From assembly GCA_011799875.1 (NCBI GenBank), contig CM022302.1, positions 304,307,048 to 304,371,047 of the forward strand: a stretch of 64,000 nt of DNA. The letters are read 5' to 3'. The stretch's first letter is position 1; every line of letters starts with the position of its first letter. Source of the DNA: Thinopyrum elongatum (Eukaryota; Streptophyta; Magnoliopsida; Poales; Poaceae). The position numbers were made by a program, and so were the translations under genes. Below, piece by piece: positions 55,358-64,000 of the stretch. The notes below the pieces were generated by a model, which made no database searches, was not told where the DNA came from, and worked only from the letters and a program-made list of their open reading frames with translations.

Positions 55358-58300
55358 TGTAACACCCCGAAAATATTTCTTTTGGATTTTTCTAAATCTT
55401 TTCCTTAAAATAAAATACTTTGAATTATTTTTGGCCTTATTCTCTTTCTAGTTCTTCTATTCTGAAAATTATTTTAATTTTTAACTGGGTTTAAAAAAAT
55501 TTGAATGGTTCTGTTTTGGGTGAATTATTTATAGGGTAATAATTTTTGAGAGATCAAAAATATTTTTCTTTTAGAAAAGTTTTGGATAATTTAAATTATT
55601 ACAAGGATATGGCCTTTTCATTCCTTCTAGCACTTCCAAAATCCATCCAATAATTTTTCTGTCACTTCTAAATAATTCCACAAGTCATTCTCACATTCTA
55701 GGATAGCATCCAACTCTGTCCCACCGCACAAAAATATTTTTCATATTTTAGATAAACTTCAAAGTTGTAATTTTTATTATTCATAGTTTCTTTGAGTTAC
55801 AAAGGAACTATATTTTCTATAACTCTCCTGCTCCCACCAAAATTATCCCAGCAACTAGATAGTACCCACAACCCATTTCACCAAAAACATTGGGTTCCAC
55901 AGTTCAAAATTTTCAAATGCTATTTAATTCAAATTTGGACCAGATTCAATATTTCTGATCCAATCCTATTTTTAAATGCTCCAAAAATTCTGAAACTTTG
56001 CCAAACTCATTTTTGAGCATCAACACCTTACCACAAAAATTCACACAAATTTCTAAAATGCCTAGAGCTCTTTGGCATTTCCTCAAACACCTCATGTGCA
56101 CTGTTGGTCACTGTAAAAAATTTCAGAAAATTTAGAAAGCTCAGGGGAGGGAATCGGGACCGCAGTGTCGTGCCTTCCACTCCTCCTCTTCATCGCTGCT
56201 TCACTCCAAACCATCAATGCGCCACGCTTGGGCGCTCTTGTCAGCTGGCCACCACCGGCAGCACAGGAGGTGGCCGGTGCAACGGCTGCCGTCCTCGGTA
56301 GCGGCGAGCTGAAGGGATCAGCATCGCGCCCGCCTCCGTCACTGCTGCTGCTGCTCTTCTCACCTACCTGCTCCACATGGCACCACCTCCGCACCTTCTC
56401 CACGCCGACCACGCCACCAGGGCCCCGCCTAGCAGACGCCGAAGCTGGCGCCGCCGTCGCACCCGTACGGGCCACCTCACCGTGGGTGAGGCACTCGAGC
56501 CCGACTCCGTCCATGATAAGGCTTCTGGAGAGCTCCACCTTCATCCCTAAGCATGCACCGCACCTCGCAACCGCCCAAACCTACCACGGCGGCCGGAATT
56601 TACTCCGGCGTCGCCTGCAAGCCTTTGACCACCTCGGGATCACCTATATAAAGGGCCCCGAGCTCCGTGCACTCACCTCCCCACCCACACCACCTCCCAA
56701 TCACCCCCTATGCCACTCCCCTGACCCCGAGGAGGTCTTCTTCCTCCTCTCTGGTCACCGTCCTGCCGCCACTTTCCCCGATCGGCTCGATGCCGTTACC
56801 ACACCACCACCTCCAAAACCTTGCCAGCAACCTTCTTATCCACCAAGATATCGATCCCGCACCCCAATTCCGCTCCTCGAGCTCTCTCCGGCGAGATCCC
56901 ACTCCTCCCAAAACGCCGTCCACCGCTGTCGACCTCGCCAGCGTTCAGGTGCTCGGCGGCGACCACCACCACCCCCCTCTGACGTGGCACTCCACCCAGG
57001 TCATGTTTCGACCATTGCCGCCCACTGGAACCCCGGCGATAGTTGCCGGTGACCGCCACCATCTCTTTGTCTCGCGCGCGAGCGCATTTGAATTTAAACC
57101 TGACGTGTGGACCCCACCCATCAGCGTTTTATTCTTTTTCGTTTAAAACAGAAGGCATATTCCGTTATTTACGCTTTCCATGCTGAAAAGCATAGTTGTG
57201 CCCGAAGCGTTTTCTTTATAAGCGCACAGGGACTAGATTTTTTCAGAAAAACCACTGGTTTTGAAAGTTTAATAACTTTTAAACCAAAACTCTATTTGAG
57301 TTTAATCTTTTTTTGAAATTCTTATTTTTCTCTGTAGTTTTTTTAGTATTTATTTAAAAATATTTTAATAAAAGTTTTTGTACTGTGATGGAATTTTTGA
57401 TTTGATTTCAAATTTGCGTTTTTCAGAAATAAAAGAGGGGAACTTTGCCGGGAATTTTGAAGGGTTTTCCCTAACTACTTTGGACAAGGCAAGCATATTT
57501 GAACTTTGGATACGGTGATTGCATATTGCATGACATGGTTACAACTGTTGGGTTTGCACCGTATGAGTAGAAACATTCATGCATGCTTTGTCACATCATC
57601 TATTCACCTGCTTGCATTTTACTCAAGTGTCTGACATGTAGAAAGATTGTGAGAAACCAGGAGTGTACTCCTGCCTTGGACGTGCCGGTGGGCCCGAGCC
57701 TTGTTTTGACACGGTGGTTTCACGTGACATATGTGGAATACACCGGTGATAATAAGTAACACCTCCTGAGTCGGCCTAGATCGAGTCTTGTTCCATTACA
57801 CCTAGCTGGATACCGTGCTGCCTCGAGTCCTTCCGCAAGGAAGGTATGGATTAGTAAGTTGTTAACCCCTGTCCAGGTACACACCACATAGAGGGCCACG
57901 ATGAGGGTTTCCATGACCATGGACTAAATCCTGTCATTGGGTCAGGGGGCATGGGTGTTACCGGCTATAGCCGAGAGGGGGTGCCCCCTTGGAATCCGCG
58001 CATATTAATAGTGATCCCATGCTACTCGAGATTGTTGTCTCCCCGACTTAGAGTTTTTCTGAAACGATGCTTTGGGTGATTCCTGGCATCCGGACGGTTA
58101 TTCTGGTGTGTGCTGGTCAGGCGTGTTTTCATCCCAAAGACCGTAATGGGAATTAGTTAGTGTCACGGTACTGACTAAGGAAATCCCATACACGTGGGTA
58201 AAGAGTACACCCTCTGCAGAGTTTAAACCTATTCGAATAGCCATTGTCCATGGTCAAGGGCGTTAGCTGGGTGGGTCAAGTGTCGGTCCCGGTGTCGGTC

Positions 58301-59394
58301 TCTGGAGGAAATAATTAAAATATGCCTGAAATATTTTTTGTAGGATAATAATTGACACCCTGATGCTACCATGAATATCATGCCATGCTTATCAATATTA
58401 TTATGGTTATGCATATTATTGTGGACTAACCCGTTTCTCTTATTTTATTTTCCTGAGTGTCTCAGGGGCTGGCTAGACTACCCCAGGCATTTGGTTTAAT
58501 TTTCAAGACCTCTTCGTGGCGTCCCTCGAGTTCATAGGCGGTCTATCACGCCACTACCCTTGTGGATACCCGATTGGCATTTCTCTTCAAGACCGACCGT
58601 GGCGTCACTTTGACACCCGACTGGCATTTCTTTTCAAGACCTCTCGTGGCGTCGCTTGGATTCTCGGGCGGTCCTGTCTCGCCCGATTCTCCTTTTAGAC
58701 ACCCGTTTGGCATTTCTTTTCAAGACCTTTCGTGGCGTCGCTTGAGTTTTTGAGCTATCCTGTCTCGCCCGACACTCTTTTAGACACCCGGTTGGCATTT
58801 CTCTTATTTTTCTGATTGTCACCTGGGCTGGCTACACAACCCGTGACATTCGTTAGCTTCTATTTTTAATAAGCTTGATTATGTCTGACATGCTATATTT
58901 ACTTCTGTATCATTTTGTTATTATCATGTCATGTCTATGGTTTTAGTCAGCATGAGCATTTAGTAGGATCCAACATGAGCATATGCATTCGTTATATCTT
59001 TTGTTCTTTATGGTTGCGAGTAAATTCAAACGTACTCACAGGCTTGTCCCTGGCTATTGTCTTGGCCAGATCATGTTTTAGAGAGGAGCACCATGAAGCC
59101 CCCGCAACCTAGGAATTGGAGATAGCAGCCACGCGAGATAGGAGTTATCCAAGTCAGCTGTTCCTGTGGGAATGGAGTCCCATCAGCGTTGGAGATCCAT
59201 GAGTCGCGTCCGTCATCCAGCAGTAGAGATCCCTGTTATATTCATTGGACCTTTATGGTCTTGTACTCAATTTCTTGTAATTGCCTGGAATTCTGTATCA
59301 AGAAGGTGTCCACCAGCAACAGAAATCCCGGGGCTGGTGATGACACGAGGGTCATTTGCTGGTATTTCATGTCCTGGTAAATCCGGCCCCGACA
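55358..59394 (+). repeat. E5 3' LTR
   Basis: TGTAACACCCC...CCCCGACA, 4037 bp, with intact terminal CA. TATA box at 56644-56653. It is 11 bp longer than the 5' LTR, with small indels such as an extra CAGGAGTGTA near 57660. Sub-repeats at about 58503-58805. Confidence 0.9.
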
Positions 59395-59399
59395 TATTT

Positions 59400-60005
59400 C
59401 CTGTTCAGCTTTACAAGCAAGACGAAACAAATGGTCCATAGGAGAACACTCTTCACGAATTCGTATCTTTTGAATATAATGGTTTAATCCTCCCCAGACT
59501 CTATCCATAAAATCTTCTTCACTTTCTTCTAAAAAGGAGTGCAACAACATAGTTTGTAAATCATCATAATATTTTGTTATGGTGTACTACCTTGTTTTAA
59601 ATGTTGTAAGCTTTTAATCATGCCACGACTATAATAAACGTCTATGAATCTATGTCTCATGAAAAGTTTTAAACCATCCCAAGTAGTAGGTATATAATCA
59701 GGGTTTAACCGATAATATTCACTCCACCAAACTAAAGCATAGCTACTGAAAGTACTAACTGCAGCTTGAAATTTTTGACGCTCATCAAAATTATGGGAAG
59801 CAAATATAGCAATTATTTTATACTCCCATTCAACATATAAATCTGGCCGAAAACGACCATTAAATGGTGGCATGGAAACATTAACCTAATTATGCGCATT
59901 CTAATGTCGTTGCTCCTCTCGTGACGGTTGTCCTATTTTCATAGGTGATGGCAAGTCTCCCACGATCAATGAAGCCCAAGAACTAACAATGCTGGAACCT
60001 GTCAT
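59400..60005 (-). pseudogene. E6 gag, N-terminal part, chromovirus-like
   Basis: The probable start is ATG at 60003-60005 (MTGSSIVSSWASLIVGDLP). Two stops lie near 59905 and 59890, before the conserved MPPFNGRFRPDLYVEWEYK at 59873. The retrotransposon gag domain follows: FSSYALVWWSEYYRLNPDYIPTTWDGLKLFMRHRF..YYSRGM, and, after a frame break near 59580, DFMDRVWGGLNHYIQKIRIREE and LFRLACKAEQE. The words WWSEY, TTWD.LK..MR.RF and LACKAE recall CRM/Reina-type chromovirus gags from memory. E5 interrupts it, and the continuation is at 49946-49741. Pol of E6 is not in the window. Confidence 0.75.
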
Positions 60006-62014
60006 AATTAGTAGAAAAAACAAGAAACAAAATCCAGAAATAATGTTCCGATGAACTACTAGGATTTGGTGGTAAAACGCTCACAGTATAGCAAATATCA
60101 ATGTCTTAAAAGTTCTTACCTTGCAACAGGTGGTGACCGGCAACCAGTGGTGTCAAATAACTCCAAAGATTGAGAAAGCGATTACCAGGTAAATGTAAAT
60201 ATGCACGGTGTAGAAATATGTGGAGCTGGGTTGGCTTTATATATATATATGGTAGCAAAAGATTAGCAATAATCAATTCAGAGATGCAATGTTGAATAAA
60301 CGCTCTACGACGGTACTGTGCTGGTCCTAGGCTAGACCAGACTAGAGGCGCGAGCCTAGAATACTAATGGGGTCACGTGGTACCACAACTAATAGAAAGA
60401 AAGGATATGAAGTAGCTCTGGACAGCAGGATATAAGCGAAGATCACAATGGCAGTAAAGATAATGATGAGAAACAAGCTCCAAGGAGGATATACCAAACA
60501 CTCTCTCTCCAACTTTCCTCTAGAAAAGTTTGTGCCAATTTTATGATAATTTTTCTCAGGAATGATACTGACTCGAGCTTTCAAACGCAAAAAGAATCGC
60601 TCAATTCCGAGTTGGTATGAGTGGCAAACAATTCTAAAACTCACCCAAAAAATTGTAACAAACTGTGTTCGCGAACTTCGGGGGGCAAAAGGTCCTATTT
60701 AGAAGCCGATTTGGAAGTAAAAATAATGAACTAAATTGATGAACTATTTAGATGTAGCTTGTCGATAGCTTGAATTTGAGTACTCGTGATGCAAAAACGG
60801 GCTTCGTATGAGGAAGATATGCATGTTTTACTGAACAATACGCAAAACATATTCCAATCCGAATTCAAGTACGAAATTAAGTCTAGATAGATCCGAAATT
60901 TCTCTTTTTTTATTCTCTCTTTGTTTTTCTCACACTTTTCTTACTTTTTTTCATCTCTTTTTTCTTCTCTCACTTTTTTACTCTTTTTTCTCTCTTTCCA
61001 AAACAAACTAGATAAGATGCAGATTGGATCAAGCGAATATGTGAACGACCTCAACTATGATTATGACAATGAACGATGGGTAGCATGTGGTGGAAATTGA
61101 TGGATGTGGTGTGGGCAGTGGAAGGGAGAATAATGCAACGGCGGCGTGACTAATGTGAATAGAACTCGAAACTCTAAAAGAACTAGACACTAAGACCGGC
61201 AACTCGACACACGATGCAACCGATAATTCAACTATGCAAGCAATGAAAAGAAAATTGTAAAGGCTCAGATTGGCTTGGACAAAGGATGAACATATCTAAC
61301 TTTTTTTATTGTTTTTTCTTGGATAGTAGGTAAGAAAATAAATCTAATCTAGGGATAACTAGAAATTCTCACAGAGCAACCTGAAAACGGATACCACTTG
61401 ATAGAGGCAAGGGTGTCCCGATCTATCGATTTGGTGGAGTCGACTTTGATGATCCGACTACAAACATGCACAATGTTGCACCTTAGCAATCGCTAAACTA
61501 TCTCCAAGAGGTTATTGACCATGCCGGAGCACAATCAACCTAACCGCAAAAGTCTATTCCTGCATGCAATCGAAGAACAAGCAAGAATATGATAAAAGCA
61601 ATCTAAATACTATGAATATAGATAAAGTATTGATAAAGGAGGAGATCCAAAAGCGGTCTTGGCCTGGTCGTTGGACACAAAAGAAGTATACGAAGTTACA
61701 ATAGCTAATTTTTAACTAAACAAATCCAAGGAAAAAGCTACTAGATTAATCTAGTTATATAGGAGCAAGGGGTGGCAGCCAAGGAGGTGGGAGGACGTCC
61801 CAAGACAGCCTAAAACCAACGCTAGGTCGTACAAGACCCATGGGCCCAAGTGGAGGTGATGCAACACCTTCAGACTTGTATTTTGACTCGGATTCTGCTG
61901 CAATGTTAGATTGTTTCGTCAATATCTCAACGCTCCGAACGAATTTGAAGATGAATCAAATTGGGTTGGAAAGTGCACGAAATAATCTTTCCAACAAAGA
62001 AAGAATTACCCACT
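60006..62014 (-). mobile_element. E6 leader and probable 5' LTR
   Basis: Upstream of gag on the minus strand is a leader with a splice-like donor (CAAG|GTAAGAAC near 60120) and an acceptor-like tract (TTTTTTCTACTAATTATGACAG at about 60000-60020). Before it lies CCACTGGTTGCCGGTCACC near 60130-60150, a possible PBS, next to TGTCAAATAAC (a possible LTR border at ~60151). A TATA box CTCCTATATAACTAG (minus strand) sits near 61755-61770 in sequence that looks like an LTR promoter and leader. The outer LTR border was not located. No other gene is seen. Short ORFs at 60342-60644 and 61840-62034 are not recognised. Confidence 0.45.
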
Positions 62015-63343
62015 CACTAGTGCAGAAAGCCTAGCTATGGCGTCCCAAAAACAACCTTGCTGGCGTAGGAGCCCCATGCCACCAATATGGTGCCAGTGTT
62101 AAAAAATAGTTGTGGTGCTGGAGCCTACGTCAGCACTATTCTGTATACTAATGGCGTTGGACTTAACCACACGACGACATTATCGACAATAGCTATGGTG
62201 TGTGACACAGTTCAACGACTGTAATAATATAAATCTTCTCTGGCGTCACGCAATGTCCGACGCCAGTACTATGTTTTTTAAAGCTGTAAAAAAATGCTGC
62301 CAGGGCAGCCGAAAATCGCTGCCACGATAGCGTCATTTATTACGAATTTATATAAACATGTTTTTGTTCCACGTTGATTTTCACAAGATATTTGCATTAA
62401 TATATACACACACATCGTTTATTCACATGCGTACATATATTAACCACACACTGCTATATAGGTAGTCCTATCGATCATGATCACTAATTCGCTAAACTAA
62501 ACCATGCGTGCATATTACATCTTGTTCATTCAACCATCGTTACTACTAACACGGTACTCCTCTTCTTTAGGGAAATTTTGAAGAATAGGAACCCTTGCAT
62601 GTCCATGGTGTAGGACAGAGATCCACACCGATCTCCAATCTTGAACTCGCAGTCTCTCAGTAGTTGGCTCCATTCATTAATTTCGAGTCATGCATCTCGT
62701 CGTGGTAGTCATCCATCACATGAGGCACAACACATCTAGGGAGCTTCTGTTCTTGAACTTGATAGTAACATAGTAAGCAACATATATAGTAACACATACA
62801 TACTATGAGTTGAAAGAAGAATATTTATATGAAAGCTATCAAAATCATACCATGCATTTTCTAGAAATGTTGTTCTTGTTCAATGTGTGCACTAGTGGCA
62901 GGCGCGATATATATGGTGCATCATTTGGACCAACTCCGTCTTGGACAAAAGGTCGTGCATGGAAAAGGATACACTAGTCAAAATGTAAAAAACAGAAATT
63001 ACACTCTGAAGCATAGATTATTACTGTATAATATTTGTAGTCACTTTGAAGCGTGAGGGATAAGCCATTATTGTTGTCAAGGTGAGGATCGTCGCACAAT
63101 CCCCTAGTGTGGCAACAGTAGGGGCACTCTTCCATTTTGTGTTGCGTTCATATAATTAAAATCAGCATAAAAAATCGGCGTGAGCTTTGCTAAAAACTGG
63201 ACATATATATTGAGTGCCAGAAATTTGATGAAATGGAACTAAATCTACGTTTCGCCAAAACATTGGCAACTCCGTAGACATTCCCTGCAAAAATGAAACA
63301 TAGTACGAGACACTTGCCGAGAGCAACGTGCAATATCAGATAT

Positions 63344-63348
<5 letters not shown>

Positions 63349-63378
<30 letters not shown>
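63349..63378. repeat. (AT)n microsatellite
   Basis: An uninterrupted AT dinucleotide run inside E8, preceded by ATATATCAT. Probably length-variable. Confidence 0.9.
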
Positions 63379-63382
<4 letters not shown>

Positions 63383-63599
63383 AGCACACACTGAAAAAGT
63401 CGATCAATTCACAATTATCACATATACATAGATATACATTAAACACATTTGCACACATATAATACATTTCATCAATTCATGGGTACACATAATGTGTGCA
63501 TTTCATCACAATAATATGAACACTAGAACAAATCTACATGAAAATAAATTGGTAGAGGGAGGTCTTAATTATACCGTCCGGACCGAGAGGGACGCCTGC

Positions 63600-63880
63600 G
63601 GAGGAGGCCGGACACGATGAGTTGTGCAGCGGAACGGCGGGGCGGGGGGCGGGGACGGGTTGGCGGCGGCGGGACAGCGCTGGCATGGCAGGGGCAAGGC
63701 GGGGTGGGGGTGGGGGCGGGGCGGCCGGTGGCACGGTGGAGGGCAACGCGGGGGCGAGGGCGGAGGGCAGGGCAGGGTCGGGGGAACGGCGGCTGGTGGC
63801 AAGGCGGGGGCGACGGTGGAGGGCAGGGCGGGGGCGAGGGCGGCAACGCGAGATGGAGGGACATATTCGTGGATGGCGTT
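63600..63880. repeat. G-rich low-complexity tract
   Basis: GGCGGGG, GGGGCGAGGGCGG and similar runs on the plus strand give long Gly/Arg frames on one strand and Pro/Ala frames on the other. No domain is visible. It resembles the CT-rich tract inside E7 and may be a first-exon or promoter region of a CACTA gene, but this is not shown. Confidence 0.65.
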
Positions 63881-64000
63881 TTGAGCGGCGACATGCATAA
63901 TACAGATATTTACAACGACGCAAATTCTTCTCGTGGTTCAGAGTACATAAATATGGTACGGTTAATTTAGGGTACGCGTACGTACGTACATGGTACACAT

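Larger units (their letters stand above)
49947..59394 (+). mobile_element. E5: non-autonomous LTR retrotransposon with ~4-kb LTRs (LARD-like), related to E4
   Basis: LTRs at 49947-53972 and 55358-59394 flank only 1385 bp. TSD TATTT at 49942-49946 and 59395-59399. The internal region has a PBS, one degenerate ORF homologous to the E4 ORF0, and a polypurine tract, but no gag, protease, RT or integrase. The size pattern (huge LTRs, minimal interior) resembles LARD elements of Triticeae. Shared PBS, PPT context and accessory ORF point to E4-type chromoviruses as the likely helper. Both LTRs remain similar, with scattered differences. Confidence 0.92.
62015..64000. mobile_element. E8: left end of a CACTA-type DNA transposon, runs off the window
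   Basis: CACTAGTGCAGAAAGCC at 62015 has the CACTA terminus, preceded by ACT as possible TSD half. The first ~270 bp hold recurring TGGCGT/ACGCCA-type words in both orientations (for example CTGGCGTAGGAGCC, GAGCCTACGTC, TCCGACGCCAG), as expected for subterminal repeats. No transposase is recognised in the 2 kb present. The remaining sequence contains an (AT)n run at 63349-63378 and a G-rich tract at 63600-63880. The right end is outside the window, so this is provisional. Confidence 0.55.

Noticed and set aside
63565..63998. Minus-strand proline/alanine-rich ORFs at the right edge
   Set aside because: Simple-sequence G-rich DNA, several overlapping frames, no recognisable motif.
1..64000. Host protein-coding genes, tRNA, rRNA or CRISPR-like arrays
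   Set aside because: No recognisable host gene, cloverleaf, rRNA segment or spacer-repeat array was found by eye. All regular repeats are tandem or subterminal transposon repeats.

Overview
The window is intergenic DNA from a large-genome grass, most likely a Triticeae or related Pooideae species. This is inferred from nested plant Gypsy LTR retrotransposons, grass-type CACTA transposons and the lack of any recognisable host housekeeping gene. No bacterial features, CRISPR arrays, rRNA or tRNA genes were seen. Almost all coding sequence belongs to mobile elements, and most of it is decaying.

Layout from left to right. (a) 1-3324: a broken coiled-coil ORF behind a TATA box, a 36-bp minisatellite, and about 3.3 copies of a ~500-bp tandem repeat. 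(b) 3325-49740: an old Tat-type Gypsy element on the minus strand (E1) that acts as a shell around later insertions. E1 carries an antisense gene of the 'putative gypsy type transposon' family with a likely 73-nt intron. A 3.7-kb non-autonomous CACTA (E7, 7298-11000, TSD TCT) splits that gene. A plus-strand Tat element (E3, remnant 41395-46681) sits in E1's reverse transcriptase. A minus-strand element of the same family (E2, 13045-20002 plus 41161-41394) appears to sit inside E3. A deletion with one junction near 13045 can explain the missing parts of E1, E2 and E3. (c) 20003-41160: a young Tekay/Del-type chromovirus (E4) inserted in the E2 LTR, arranged LTR-internal-LTR-internal-LTR. All three LTRs are 3270 bp, both internal regions are 5674 bp, and the outer TSD is CGGCC. 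(d) 49741-62014: a chromovirus-like Gypsy element (E6, minus strand). Its gag is interrupted by a 9.4-kb non-autonomous element (E5, 49947-59394, TSD TATTT) with ~4.0-kb LTRs and only one degenerate ORF. (e) 62015-64000: the start of another CACTA element (E8).

How the parts relate. E4 and E5 share a tRNA-iMet-type primer binding site, a nearly identical polypurine tract region and a homologous accessory protein (called ORF0 here) upstream of where gag should be. This suggests an autonomous/non-autonomous pair in which E5 kept the accessory ORF but lost gag-pol. E1-E3 show the Tat hallmark of a second RNase H domain, and E1 also has an antisense gene. E4 copy 1 is the only element that still looks fully coding-competent. 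Several stop codons in the decayed copies look like C-to-T changes at CAG or CGA codons, as expected from decay of methylated cytosines.
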